Shown piece by piece: positions 33,144 to 46,644 of a stretch of DNA of 64,000 nucleotides. The notes beneath the pieces were generated by a model that had not been told where the DNA came from, made no database searches, and saw only the letters and a program-made list of their open reading frames with translations. The position numbers and the translations under genes were made by a program. Position 1 is the first letter of the stretch; each line of letters starts with the position of its first letter. The DNA lies in contig FJOG01000023.1 in assembly GCA_900073065.1 (NCBI GenBank), positions 686,179 to 750,178 on the forward strand, read 5' to 3'. The stretch is from Phialocephala subalpina (lineage: Eukaryota > Ascomycota > Leotiomycetes > Helotiales > Mollisiaceae).

Positions 33144-35290
33144 CTAAGCCTCGAGGTTGTCTACACCGTTGGGCTTGACAGCTCGAACATTTCTCGCTGT
33201 TCCGGCGACTGGCATTTCGCCAACGAGTTCCCATCCCTTGCTGTGGGCCGAGATGGGTTTTCCGAAATTGATTGTGAACAAATCGCCTGCATCGTTGCAG
33301 TACATGAGGAAGGACCCGACTAGCACCTTCGAAAGGGGTGTTCTAACAAAGGAGTTGAGGAAGTCCATAAATTGACGACAATTAAGTCTGTAGGTCAATT
33401 GGAAATACGGCGCAACATCCGGACTCACAAAAAGATCTCGCAGAGCTTCTTTGGCTTGCTTCCAGCCGCCGCCAATAACCTCTATTTCCGTTTCAAGTCG
33501 TGTTATTGCATCGTCAAGGGAAAATATACTTCCAAGCTGCTCTGAGGGACTCTGTATTCTGTTAGCCATTGCTCTGTGCAGAGAATTGCCACTTACAGTG
33601 GTATTATCTTGGTTCAACAGCGGTCCACCTCCAAGCGCTATCTGTCTCACGCTCACTGTCGGTACTGCAACCGGTAGCGCTGTCTTCCCCTCAGCCAATA
33701 TTTGGTCGACGTCAGATACGAGATTTCCCATTGCCTCATATTTGTATTCATATGCCAACATAACTGGTTCTCTTAGACTTGTGTTGTTCCAAAGCGCGTT
33801 CGGGTTCAGCTCTCTGATAAACGCAGCATGAGTATCGCGGTATTCCTCGTGATGGACCCTAAGCACTTGTACGATTCTCTCTCTATCAAGCCGTCGAAGA
33901 GCATCATCCTCGAACGTTGTCAAAATGCTAGAGACATATTCGGAGTGCTGGTAATGAATATAACAAATTTGGAAGAAATGCTGGATGAAGTGCATATACT
34001 GGCGAAAGTATGGAGCACCCCTTTGACCAGCCATGTCTGCTATTTCCTCTGCGGCATCTCTTATTGCCCGGTCTCTAGCTCGTTCGTGCTTCAAAGTAGT
34101 TATCTCTGATACGAGACGACTTCGTTCGTCCCTCAGAACATCCAAATAGTCTTGATTTGCTGCCTCAATCCAGCGTGGAGCTGTCAGGTCTCCCTTGATT
34201 TGCACAATGCGATTTCTGCTTAAGCTGCTAATCTGGCAAATGCCACTGCGGTATGCTCTCGTTGTCCGTTCCTAAGTAGGTCATTCAGACCGGTCAATTC
34301 GATTTCTAGATCTTCCGGTATTCCTCGGGTGCACCACTTGAGTTTGACGTTCGCAATAGCTTGTTGAACAAACTCGAAGCTTCCTGCCCTAGGTCTTGCC
34401 GCCACCGATTGTTATCCATCGACCAAACAAGGTAGGCTGCAGCGTTCTGGGCCCAGGCTGGAAACCCCGCTCCTTTATCCCACTAATCTACCGAGTTATT
34501 CTCAAATCTATACAATGTGGGTTCGTCTTCAAGTGAGAAGCTATAGGGAAAATCATACTTCCTGGGAATAGGCCTCCTGCGAAATTGGTCGACTATCTTC
34601 TCAGTCTGTCTTTTGATTTCCTCTACCGGCGCTCAACAAAGTCGCATCAATTTCTCATTGCCCGTGAACCACTCAAGCCCTGAGTTTGATATTTCAACTT
34701 GCAATTGATATTGCCGTCTGGCATCTACGTTAGGAGAAGTGTCGACGTTATCTATGCCCTCTAGTTGAACAACCAGAGCATCTATATTCTTTTGAAAGCT
34801 CCGAATCTCCTGGCGTCGGAGGGGCTATTCGTTTCTATTGTTTCCCCACCAGTCTCTCATCGTAGTGAGGTCCTCAAGATGGTTGTGAAGCCTATTATTG
34901 TTTTCCACCAAAAAGTTCATTGCTCTATTCTCAAGATCTGCACCCAATCTCTGTCGCATCGACGGTAGACCATCATAACCAACTGCCTGGGTAGTTTTTG
35001 GAGAGCTCGGAGGGGTGGCCCACTGGAAGAGACCGGGTCCCAGATCGGCTGCTGGGTTTCCTGCCGGAGCATTTCTTCTCTGTATGGCTGTATGAAACTC
35101 TACGCCGTAGGCGTTGATGTTGGAGTCAAGCATGGCCATGTTAGCATCTGGGCCGGCAAACCGGGCTGCGTCGTTGACCCAGTCCTCGACTGCGACATTC
35201 CGTCGGGATGAACCTGCTGCGGCGGGAGGGCTATTTGGACTGACTCGGCCACCACGACGGCCGGGGCTGGCATTTCAGAAAACGCTTCGA
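33144..35290 (-). pseudogene. Decayed gene for a large unknown protein
   Basis: The longest open piece (34205-33144) codes for about 350 residues, mostly helical and charged, probably with one intron near 33596-33555. It has no motif I know. Upstream pieces at 34405-34220 and 35139-34825 continue the same kind of protein but are interrupted by stops near 34825, 34630 and 34482 and lack a usable ATG: the N-terminal piece (PGRRGGRVSPNSPPAAAG) runs back into a stop near 35273. Three interrupting stops sit where a single C-to-T change would turn CAG or CGA into a stop. This may be the 5' part of the same ancestral gene as the metallopeptidase-like relic downstream, or a separate gene. Confidence 0.55.
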
Positions 35291-35873
35291 TAACAGTGTT
35301 AAATCAGGCAAAAATGAGGCAATTATTGCACTACAACTCGAGAAGATCGGAAGCTCAAGTCCGTATTCTTGACGTTGTCATTGCGCTTATCGGCGGAAAG
35401 GGAATCGAGGCCGCATCCAGCACAACGCATCTTGATTGAAGAAAGACAAAGACAGCCACATGGAACAAATTGCCACGAACGAATCCCCACATCGCTATGT
35501 CGAGCAGTCCAAAAGGAATTCGTTCGTGCAAGGACACCTGATTGTATGCCAGTGAAGAAGATACCAAGATCCTTAGATCTTGCCCTCGACATCCCTTCGC
35601 CAATCAAGGTACTATCCAATGGTTTTAAAACAATCCAAAACTCTAAAACAAAGTTGAAGACATTTGGCTGCGAGGTGACACTCGCCACATATGGCACCTA
35701 AGGTAGGCGGGCAAAAAGTTCTTGGCACTTACCGTTTTGGTATCATCAACGCGATGTCCAGAAACAATACTAACATGATACAATCCATAAGCTGCGCTAC
35801 ATAACTCACATTCTCATAATACACTTTTACATACCATTCATCAAGACCGCAAGAAACGCTATACAGCAATGCT
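35291..35873. other. Intergenic region
   Basis: I see no gene with a proper start. An open minus-strand stretch (35697-35323, without ATG) has some protein character, including two Cys pairs, and may be another relic. Confidence 0.45.
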
Positions 35874-38019
35874 TCATGCACCATTTCCGGTCCCCTTTTC
35901 CTTGACCAACTGCAGCAGCAACTCCTTCAACTCCCTCACTTCAGTTCTCAACTCAAGCACTGCTCTCGTCGCTTGGTCCTCCTCGACATTAGATTTCGCA
36001 GCCGCAACCTTCTTGTCCCAACCTTCGCCTTCAAAGTCGACTTCACCAGCCATCTGCTCCCACTCCTCAACCGTATCATCGTCTTCCTCTCCTCTCTTCC
36101 TATTGCTTCTAACCATCTTCGCACTTCTGGTCTCGAACCATGCTGCCACGAAGAGCAGTGGACTGTAGAGGAATGCCATGACATAATCGTTCAGTTTGGC
36201 GTATGCTCTGCGCGGCATCCACCATTCGAGTGGGATGACAAGGAAGAATACCTCTACGAGATTGAGAGGCGCGATGAAGACGTTCTCATCCGGTGCGCGG
36301 ACAAATTGCATTGTTTTCTGGGAGAACAGAGCCATGTATTCGTCGATGGCATTATCGGTGATATCTTCGTAGGCAGAGTTGTACAGTGCAATCAAGATAT
36401 TCAGTAATATGACCATGATGAGGAATGTGAAGATGTAGTAGAGAATGATGCCAAACGGCGGAGAGAAATTATCGAAGCCAGAGAAGTCAGGAGATTGCAT
36501 GATTGCATTCGCCATAGCTTGAAGGATGAACACAGTAGCCTAGACACCGTTAGTTCTGGATGTGATTGTACAAGTCATGCTTACATCTGTATTTGAATCC
36601 GCATTGTCCATGCCGATGAATGCTTGTAAGAATCCAACGATGATGACAATCAGGAGGGCGAAAAAGATGAGGGACTCCTTCATCATGACCTTCAGCACAA
36701 CTAGCATTGCACCAAAGAACCTGATGCTGTCGAAAAACAGAAGAAGCCTCATCCAGAACATGGGTGCCGAGAAAGCTGTCTAGTCAATACCTTTTCACCC
36801 TCAAAAAGCATCCAGATGACTTACCCAAGAAGTTGTAGCTCAATTCATTGTATTTCTCTCTCTGCCCATCTTCGTCCTCCAGTGGATGACCGAGTGCAAT
36901 AAATCTCATGACCAAGCTAGTCGCAAGCATTGCATAGAGCACCATATTGAAGATGTTCCAGAATCCAAGGTAGAACCGTCCAACCTTCCACCATTTGGAG
37001 AACTCATCAAACACGAATCCAAGTGTGAAGATATAAAGGATGATCTCGACGATATCCAAGTCTCCAGTTCGGTTGACCGTGTTGATAGCGGCAGTATACA
37101 AAGCCAAATATATCAGTGAGAAGATAATCTGAGTAGCGTTCTGGTATATTGGTGCTCGCATACGATCCGGATCGACATGTTGCCAGTAATGGGTGTTGTC
37201 TTTCTTCTTGAAATCCACGAATGTGCTTGGGTCGTTCTCGTCTTGCACCAACCAACCTCTCCAGAGGTAGTTCACACATTTCTGGTATCCCGAGGAACCC
37301 GTGACTCGGAGAGCGTGAAGGTCGACCGCTCGCTCGATGACATTGGCTGGTGCAGTTTGCTCGCCATCAACCATAACGGAGTAGCGCTTCAACAAGACCT
37401 CTTGTAACAGATAGTCCTGATCATCCTCAGTCTCGATTCTGCCAAACTATTAGTTCCTTTCCAATGCCCCACACAGCCTTCACTCACAGTTGTTTCGCAA
37501 TAACCTCACAAGCAGTGGCTCTGATATTATGCAGATCCGCATCCCACAATTCCAACATGGCCTGCTTCTTAAACCATCGTTTATTCACCAACAAACTATA
37601 CACCACACAAGCCCCATAATCTCTCCCTCCCGCCTCCTTCGCAGCTTTTATAACCGCAGTCGTAATTACACGACTATGACTCTCCGTGATCCTCGTCTCT
37701 TCCAATTCGCACGGCACACTCTCCTCAATCAAATATCGCAGACGCAGAGCGACTTTCGTGACTTCGGGAGCTGGGATCGCAGACGGGATCGCATCTTCGT
37801 GATAAGTCGGCAACACTACGTACCCACAATGATCAGCTCGAGAACGTACAATGGCAGACGTAACATGACTTACAGCGACGAGCTTCATCTCTCCATCTAT
37901 GCCGGTCCGAACTGAGTTGAGTTTCGTAAGCTTGGACCGTTCAAGGAAAGCGCGGGGTTCGGAAGCTCAGCTCCAACGTACCTGCCATCCAGGCCAAACA
38001 GTTTTTTCCATTGAACCAT
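35874..38019 (-). CDS. yvc1: YVC1, vacuolar TRP-type cation channel
   Basis: Yvc1 is the fungal TRP channel of the vacuole membrane that releases Ca2+ upon osmotic or mechanical stress. Exons are 38019-37982, 37911-37874, 37815-37488, 37438-36825, 36775-36585 and 36539-35874, all in phase, giving 624 aa. The first two exons are only 38 nt each, so an annotation could easily miss the start; joined they read MVQWKKLFGLDGSSDR. The N-terminal cytosolic part contains EVTKVALRLRYLIEESVPCELEE, typical of Yvc1. Six or more hydrophobic helices follow, and the pore region with QAMANAIMQSPDFSGFD precedes the last helix (YYIFTFLIMVILLNILIALYNSAYEDI). The C-terminus is acidic and ends in a coiled-coil-like stretch (VLELRTEVRELKELLLQLVKEK). 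Confidence 0.95.
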
Positions 38020-38497
38020 CTTGCCACAGACGATTGCGTTCACTCGTCTACAGCTTCAAAAGCGATGTAGAGACTTCAAGGCGTCTTCAAGAGTGGTGAA
38101 AAGCCGTTTGTGCTAATAAGTAGCGCGTAGAGCTCTCAGGGCCACGACCTTGATTTTTTGCCAAGCAGCGGAACGAGGTTCGCGCTCGAACAGACTGGTT
38201 TGTGTTGATGTGCCATGACGTCCTTTTGCTTGTGGGGCATTTTGGTACACGTATCGCGAGACGCACAATCATTGTTGGTCTGGTCGTGAATTATCGCGAA
38301 TGAGTGAAAGTGAGGAAGAAGAATCATAGATTGCACAGATGCCCGTTTTTGCGTGCAGCACGTGTGGGGTCCAAGCCGAGCAGCATACCACAATACGGTA
38401 GTGACATCCCGGCTCGACACCCCTTTTTTTCATGTAAGACGTGTTCATGAAACCAAAGATGCATTCTATACTACAGTCTAATGCCAATATACACATA
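38020..38497. other. Intergenic region upstream of YVC1
   Basis: This is the YVC1 promoter and the SPF1 3' flank. I see no gene. Confidence 0.6.
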
Positions 38498-41400
38498 TTA
38501 GGCTCTTCTACTCTCTGCCAACTTTCTCTCCAACTCTTCGACCTCCTTCGCGGCCTTCTCCTCGGCCAATCTAAACTGCTCCAGCTTCTCATCCTCGATT
38601 CTCTTCTGCTCTCGGGCTAGCTGGTCAGGTCTTCTGATAGCGATGTCCTTGGGCTTGTAATCACTGAACAATGCCTTCAGTACCTTCTCAATGACATAGC
38701 AACCAACATAGTCAACAATCATGGTGACCGTCATGGTCGTCTTGAATTCCGAGGTGAAGGGAACCAGTCGCATCTTCTCGTTGATCTCGGGAATGAATTC
38801 CGTCGAGCAAGAGAAGGCGATTGCAGAGACACCGATGATACCCCAGTACATCCCTCGGTTCTCAGAGAGAGCCTCTCTGAAAGGTCGGCCCTGGTAGTTA
38901 ATGGCGAAGGTTGAGATTTGTTGGATGAGCTGCAACAGATACACAGCACTGTTCAACAAAGATGGTGCGAATTCTCCTTCGAGGTCAACTTCCTCGCTAC
39001 GTCTGTAAAAGGATTAGTTAAACCCATAACAATGAAGGGGTAACTACTTACGGAGCAATCGTGTCGCAGTAACGAGCGATGTAGATCAGTGTGACGATGT
39101 GGATAGCGAACTGGCCGAGGATGGATCCGATTATATAGAAATTGAAGATGTTAGGTTGAGGACGCTCTTTCGAGAGACCTTCAACGGACTTGGCTCTGGA
39201 AATGGACAGGAAGCAGACGCTCATTAGCATACCACTGATAGTGACCTGACCATCTCCAAACTTGATACCTTCGAGGTAAAGAACAGAAAGACTATAAGCG
39301 CTGATGAGGCAGTTAAGGGCGAGAATCTTGTACATCTGGATTGTTGCAACGAGCGTGCAACGTCCTTGTCGGATGATGTTTGGGATTGCGATAACATTGC
39401 TGAGCTTGCTGGTGAATGGGGCAGCAACGGAAGCATCACCAAGCTTAATAGTTGGCGGCTCCTCATCGAGTTCCATCTCTGTCATACTTTGCGTGAACTT
39501 TTCTGCCAAACCCATGGCTTTCTGCTGGGCTTCGGTCTGTTTATGGTGCTTGTTGTCCATGAGAGCTTGTGCGCCGGGCGTGGTGATAGTTTCGATGCCG
39601 TTTGCTTTATCGGCAGCAGTTTCGCTGAGAGCTACGGCCGTGCCCTTTTTCTCTGCCTCTCGCTTCATTGCAGTCTCATGGTGAGGGTTCGTGGGTCCAG
39701 GAGGATAGAGGTGAGCAATCATGACTGGTACTGGTGGTGTTGGCTGGTTGAACCGCGTCATCATCTGACACTGCTTCTCATACATTTCCTTCATCTTCGT
39801 ATTCCGGAAGTGTTCAGCGATTCTGTTGAGGTCATCTTGCGAGCCATTCAACAATGCCACGCCGATGTGAGCTTGCTTCAAAGCACCCACATCGTTCGTT
39901 CCATCACCAGCCATGAGAGTATGGTATCCAAGATCCTTGAGACCCATGAGAATCTCCTCTTTCTGTTTTGGGGACACTCGGGCGTAGACCCAGGTGTACC
40001 GATAGATCGTAGAGAGAGCAACTTGACCTTTGAACTTTGCAAGGGCGTAGCCGGTGACGCAAAGATCATTTGACTCGATGATCTTTAGATCAATGGGCTT
40101 CGTGGGATCAACAGGGATAGAGATGCGGTCGTCAACGCTTTTCCAAACCAACTTCTCTCCTGTCTCGTCGTGCTCAGGGGCATCCAGGATAAGAACATCT
40201 CTGTCCACAATCTCGACCTCGTGAGCTACGTGACAAGCAGTGAGAGGGTTATCACCGGTGATCATAACCACCCGGTGGCTGCTCTCATTGAGCATTTGTA
40301 CGGACTTTTTGGCATCTTCTTTAAGTGGGCAATGCAAGACCAAGAATCCAGCAAAGGTCAAGTCAGATTCCACCTTCTCTCGCTTCAACTCGTTGATTTT
40401 GCCAGACCCAAGCTCCGATTCAGTAGTGAGATGCTTGTAAGCAAGAGCGAGAACACGGGATCCTTTCCTGGTAAAGTACTTGAAGGTCTCCTCGTAATCT
40501 GCTGGGACAGTGACCAACATTTTCATAATAGTTTCGGGTGCGCCTTTGACACCAACAAAGGTGCTTCTGATCTTCTTTCCAGTGGCTGGGTGATGAGCAG
40601 TGATTGTTGCAACTGAGCTTTGACGCTTCAAAGCCGAGGAGAACTGGAAGCGGCGTTTGATCTGAACACTGTTCGCTGCCGAGGCGACATTTGCACCTTG
40701 TGGGACCTTGCTTGTGAGAAGGTCATTCTTGCCAAGGGTCCAACCAAGTGATGTCAAAGTTGCCTTCTCCATCGGATCTCCAACAATATCGCCTTCATCC
40801 AGTTTAACAAGAGCATGTGCTGTAGCCAGGACAAGAGTGGTTTCGAGGCCAGCTTGCAAGACAGGGGTGATATGGCTGTGCGCTCCATAGGTCTCACGGG
40901 GTGTGTCCGTTCCTGAATGACCAAGACCAAGACCAGCGATACCCTCAACAACCAAGTCCTCGCCAGTCAAGGTGCCGGTCTTGTCAAAGCAAGCGACGTC
41001 GACTCGTCCGGCGAATGGAATACGGAAAGGTTCCGTACAGTAGATGGCGTAACGACTGAGAGCTGCAAGACTCGTGTTGACAGCAAGACTCAATTCCATA
41101 GGAAGTTCTGGCGGTACTACACTAGTGACGATCAAGACACAGTCCAAGAGAAGCTTGGATCGTTTCCTATCCTTCTTCACACCTTCATCCCACACATACC
41201 AAGAAGCTGCAATTGCGAAGATCAACAAGAACAGGATGAACAGAAGAGCCTCGGCATTGTTGGCAGAGACACGTTCGGTGGAGTAGATCATAGTTCGGAC
41301 CAAGCTTCCCTGAGATGTCTCAAATCCTGTCTTGACAACAATAGCGAGGGCGCCGTCATCGGGAGGAGGTGAGACACCAGAAATGATCTTTGCTCTTGCC

Positions 41401-42579
41401 TCTTCAGTGTTACCATGAGTAATTTGAAGGACTTTCGTGCCACCATAGAGGAAAGCATTTTTGTCGAGGCCTTCTGGTTCCAGTGTCGCATCGCCAGGTC
41501 TGAGTTGAACTGAGTCCTTCAAGAGTGGCGTACTTTCTCCTGACAACATAGCCTCGTTCACAATCGCACTGCCTTCAACCAAGAGCATATCGCATGCCAC
41601 TCCGCTGTCTTCCTTGGTGCGGCCGACGGATACCAAATCTCCCGGCAGAAGCTTGTCGCTATGAGTATGCTCCCACTTGTTCATTCTATAGACGTAGATC
41701 TCGTATGGCTTGATACTCATTCCTCGGAATTCGTTCAGTGTGCGTTGGCGTTGCCATACAACCGTACTCTCGAATGCAACAAGCATAAAGAGAGTAAAGA
41801 GAGAATAGTACCAGTATTCGTCCAACATCCATAGTCCCACACAGAAGATCTGGAAAACGAAGAAGGGAGCGACAGCATGTTCCTGGAAAAGTTCTGTAAA
41901 TGTCGGAACCGGGATATCGAAGGTATTGTCGCCATAATGTTGATGGATTCGAGAGATTTCGGAAGCGGTGGTTAAACCCCTAGACTTTTGGAAGTCTCCA
42001 GTCAACGGTTTGGGTTCGGTATCAATTGCATAAGAGAGAGGAGCGAAAGAGTTCTTCTCGGCATCGTAAAGGAACCGTCGTTTTTGGAAGAGGAATGAAA
42101 TGTTCTTTTTGCCCCCAGCCTGACAACCATTAGCATAGCTCCCACCTATTGACATTTCCGAACCTACGTTGTCCCTGTCGATTTTGCAGATTTCGGACGA
42201 CCCGGCATTTGTAACAGGAATGACCTTAATGAGCTGCGCGTCTTGGACTTTGCTGGCAGACACCGAAGTGAAGAGGGATTTCAGGTTGACGTTCCATTTT
42301 GTACATAGCCATGTCAAACTCTGCGCCGTTATAATCGACCCGCACCACACAAATGTCCATTCCTGGCCATTGATGTGCTTTGTGTATAGCTCTTCGGAAA
42401 GGTAGTATCGCAGGAAAATGGGCCAAATAATCGCAAAGGGCCAGACGTAGGTATGAAGGTAGAGTGGCACTGGAGAGAAAAGGTTAGAATTTTTGGTTTC
42501 TTTGCTACTAAGGCCTATACGCACAGGGGTTATGCAAAGTCGCAGATGCAATCAACGGATTATCCACGAGAGGCGCCAT
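38498..42579 (-). CDS. spf1: SPF1, P5A-type ATPase of the endoplasmic reticulum
   Basis: Spf1 is the ER P-type ATPase that removes mistargeted transmembrane helices and affects Mn2+ and sterol balance. Exons are 42579-42525, 42469-39052 and 39002-38498, giving 1325 aa. The phosphorylation site CFDKTGTLTGED has its Asp at about 514, and PPELPMELS (about 471-479) is the P5A hallmark in M4. SGES is in the actuator domain and MAGDGTNDVGALKQAHIGVAL is the hinge motif. A long polar insert of roughly 150 residues follows the hinge motif before the final membrane helices, as in fungal homologues. The last exon ends in a charged, coiled-coil-like tail (LAREQKRIEDEKLEQFRLAEEK) in the cytosol. Confidence 0.96.
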
Positions 42580-43786
42580 TGCGCATTCAAGTGAAAAAGA
42601 TGCACGTCGAGGCGTGAAAAGAAGTGAAGTGTACAGGTGGCTTGACTGGCGTATCTTGAGAAGATACCACAACGCCTTGCCCCTAGTCCTGATCAGGCTT
42701 AGCTCCTTTCGTGCCCCTTTAAGACTTGGCCGCGCCGCGTCGTCCGCTTCAACCTAACACCCGCGTTTTCGAACATACCACCTGGAAATCACAGCAGGTC
42801 CGGGAAAACAGACTCGACTCTTGTCCTTTGATTCTTCACCCGCGGTCGAGAATTTTAACTGTTGCTTTGGATTTGGCATTTAGAGGCGACTGAAGCACAC
42901 AAATCTGTCTAGCCACCGAGTTCTAGTCGAACACACCACGATTTACGAAAGCAGCTTTGAGATACGGCAAGAGACTCGGTATCACGAAATACAACTGTCG
43001 TCATGAAGTGTCACGATGACTGGCATGCGAGTGTCTCGAAGGTTCAATGGCCTAGACAAGGTTTGAATGATCATAGTTCCTGTTCTGGGGCCTCAAGATA
43101 CAGAGCCCTATGCCAGAAGCTATTCTTCATCGCAACCTTCTTCTGCTCTATTGATGAGAAAGAGCATCTTATTTGTAAAGTAGTCCTCCGCTCAGTTCAG
43201 TTAGTTTCAGGAGGCTCACGTGAACGCAATGGAGCCTATGTCAAGCTTCAGCTTTTCCCACTACACTCTTACTTGAAATCCCTGCAAAGAAAAGGAGGAT
43301 CCGACTGCAGCCAGGAAGTCTCCCGCATTCTCTCTTGATCACGTGCATGTCACCCTAGCGCACATCCAATAGAAAGTTGCATTTGAGCTGGCAACAAGGA
43401 TGTATCAAGGGCCGCATTCATGACCACACGCCGCAGAAAAAAAGGGTTCAAGCGAAACCATAAACCCTGAATAATTGTTGTTTGTCCTTGCAGAACACAG
43501 ATAAGCTTAAATCTGATCGAGGAGCTCGGTTCGATCTGCACCATTGACGTCATGCGAGGCTGGGCACGAGCAATCAAGTATCACCCCAAAACCAACCCCG
43601 CCCACAAGGATTCACCCCACCTGCTAGGAACTATTTTCTTGTTCCGGTGGTACAGCTTTTCTTCTTGGTATCTTCTTTCCCCAATCCCAATTGTTGATTG
43701 ACTTTCTCCTTCTTGCACACTTTTTCTGTAGCCTTGCAAGACAAACATCAACACCATCTCAGCTGTGACAGAGAAGACAGAGCAAC
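42580..43786. promoter_or_regulatory. Divergent upstream region, SPF1 / phospholipase D
   Basis: These 1.2 kb separate two opposite start codons. I see no supported gene; short open frames here (for example 43003-43338) lack protein character. CT-rich tracts just before 43787 look like a fungal promoter or leader. Confidence 0.5.
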
Positions 43787-46644
43787 ATGTCTACAGCAGC
43801 TCCCGCTGATGGAGGTTCTAATCCTTCCAAGTTGAAGGAGAAGATGAAGCATCCCTTCGAGAACATGCGCGAGAAGTTCAGAGACACGAAGCTGTACGAC
43901 CTCAAAGTTGGACTCATCCACAAGAAGTATGTATCCCCGCGACTGAAAATTATAGCTGTTAACAGTCCGCAGGCATGAACTTGGAAAGTTTGCAAATTTG
44001 GTGAGCTCCTTCTTAGTTCATACATCTACAACAATTGCTAACGAAAGTCAAGGTCAATCCAAACCACCGACACGACGAGGAACACGAAAAGATTACAGAC
44101 GACAAGAGAACAAAGATTGGAGAGTCGCACCGTTTCCAGTCCTTCGCACCCGAAAGACCCGGAAACAATATCAAGTGGTATGTTGATGGGCGGGATTACT
44201 ACTGGGTATGTACAATTGAATACTGGCAGGACTACAGCTTGCTGACATGCACACCAGGCCGTTTCCATTGCTCTCGAGCGCGCGAAGGAGACTATCTATA
44301 TTGCAGATTGGTGGCTGTCCCCGGAATTGTTCATGCGAAGGCCTCCGTACTATAACCAGGAGTGGCGTCTGGATCAGATTTTGAAGAGGAAGGCGGAAGA
44401 GGGTGTAAAGATCTTCGTCATTGTGTACCGTGAAGTGGAGGTTGTTTACACTCAACAAACTTAAAAATGACAGGTGCTAATGCTTTCTAGGCCGCTCTTA
44501 CTTGCAACTCTGCCCACACGAAGCACGCCCTCCAAGCTCTCTGCCCGAAAGGAGCAAAGGGACACGGCAATATTGTTGTTATGCGCCATCCTGACCACAA
44601 TGTCCTCGAAAACGCTGCAGATATGACATTCTACTGGGCCCATCACGAGAAGTTCATTGTCATCGATTATGATGTTGCATTTATTGGTGGACTCGATTTA
44701 TGCTTTGGCAGATGGGACAACCATCAGCATCCCCTCGCAGATGTTCACCCTGAAGGTGTTTCCACCGAAATCTGGCCTGGACAAGACTTCAATAACAACC
44801 GTGTCATGGACTTCCAGACAGTGAACGACTGGAAATCAAACGAGTTGTCCAAGGCCGAATATGGACGCATGCCATGGCATGATGTTGCTATGGGTCTTGT
44901 TGGTGACTGCGTATACGACATTGCCGAACACTTCGTTCTCCGATGGAATTTCGTCAAGCGAGACAAGTACAAGCGAGATGGTAGATATGACTGGCTGACT
45001 ATGGAGGGTCGTGAGGGTCCAGACGAAGATTTAGTTGGAGTCCAGCGACCGAAACATCCTGTTGGAGATTATATTCATCATCCCTTGACGCCTCTCAGTG
45101 GCAAGACATTCGGCAAGCAGCAAGGCACTGTCCACGCCCAGATCGTCAGAAGCAGTGGCGATTGGTCAAGCGGTATCCTCACCGAACACAGCATTCAGAA
45201 CGCATACAGCGAGATCATTAGAACTGCTGAGCACTATGTCTACATCGAGAATCAGTTCTTTATCACAGCTACCGGCGACCAACAAGCACCAATCAAGAAC
45301 ACAATCGGCAAAGCCATCGTTGATGCCGTTGTCAGAGCCGGCAAGGAAGGCAGAAAGTTCCGTGTCATCGCCGTCATCCCCTCAATTCCTGGATTCGCCG
45401 GCGACCTCCGAGAAGACGCAGCAATGGGCACAAGAGCCATCATGGACTACCAATACAAATCCATCCTCCGAGGCGAACATTCCATCTTCGAGCAAGTCCG
45501 AGCCCAAGGAGTCGACCCCACCCAACACATCTTCTTCTTCAACCTCAGATCATATGACCGATTGAATGTCACTCCAGCAATGAGAAAACAAGAAGAGAAA
45601 TCCGGCGTCAAGTACCAAGATGTCCAGCGAGCCGAAGCCCAAGAGATCATGGATTCTGGTATTCACGGCTCAAAAGACCAAGATGAAGGAGCGGACAAGC
45701 ATATGGGCAAGAAAGGCGCCCTGGATCCTCGCGACGACTCTGGCGATGAAGCAACGGAGGAGAAGACCGACGCAAAGCGTAAATTCGAAGCCCATGCGGA
45801 ATCAGCTGGTACCAACCGCCAACCAGAAAGCACAGATAGCGTAGCCAAGAACGCGATGCTAGACCAACCGAACCTTGTGGACGAGAAATGGGAAGGCGAC
45901 TTGGAAGGCGAGGTCGAGAACTGGATCCAAGAAGAGCTCTACATCCACGGAAAAGTGCTCATCGCTGATGACAAGACCGTCATTTGCGGAAGCTCCAATC
46001 TCAACGATCGTTCTCAGCTCGGTATCCATGACAGCGAGTTGTCCATCGTCATGACAGACACCAAACCCCTTTCTAGCAAGATGGACGGCCAACCATACGA
46101 AGCTGGACATCACGCCGCGACATTGAGAAGATATCTCTGGAGAGAACATCTCGGTCTCTTGCCACCACAAGAACTAGATGCCAGCAAAGACCCCAATGCA
46201 CAACCACCCGATGTTCCAAATGATCCACAAGAAGGCAACACGTTCGAATTCGTTGCTGATCCTCTCAGTGATCAGGTGTGGGACATGTGGACTTCGAGAG
46301 CGAGCAGGAATACAGAGGTGTTTAGACAGTTGTTCCATGCTGATCCTGACAACTTCGGTAAGCTCCTCTCAAACTTCCTTTCTCCTTCTCATCCTTCTCT
46401 TTGCCTTCAAGATGCTAATGATGCAACAGTCAAAAACTTCGACGACTACGACAAATTCCTCCCACCCAAGGGCACCAAGGCCGGCCACATCTACGACAAA
46501 ATGATTCCTCCCAACGAGATCCGCGCCAAGCTCGACGAGATCAAAGGACATCTCGTCTGGATGCCACTCGACTTCTTGAAGGATGCTGAGATGGCAGAGA
46601 AGGGGTTGCAGATCAATCAGTTTACGGAGAGTATTTATACTTAA
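43787..46644 (+). CDS. Phospholipase D (PLD1-like, two HKD motifs)
   Basis: The enzyme hydrolyses phosphatidylcholine to phosphatidic acid and choline. Exons are 43787-43926, 43973-44000, 44053-44205, 44258-44440, 44491-46357 and 46430-46644, in phase, giving 861 aa; the second exon is only 28 nt. The two catalytic HxKxxxxD motifs are HEKFIVID (about 220-227) and HGKVLIAD (about 654-661), the latter followed by GSSNLNDRS. Other family blocks are IADWWLSPELFMRRP and YIENQFFIT. There are no PX or PH domains at the N-terminus, as in the shorter fungal PLD group, in contrast to yeast Spo14. A hydrophilic insert (about 545-635) separates the halves and is rich in Asp, Glu and Lys. Confidence 0.95.

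Noticed and set aside
35323..35697. Minus-strand frame with Cys pairs
   Set aside because: It has no ATG and no splice-supported start; at best it is a relic.
43003..43338. Plus-strand open frame between SPF1 and PLD
   Set aside because: Composition is not protein-like, there is no motif, and it lies in the divergent promoter region.
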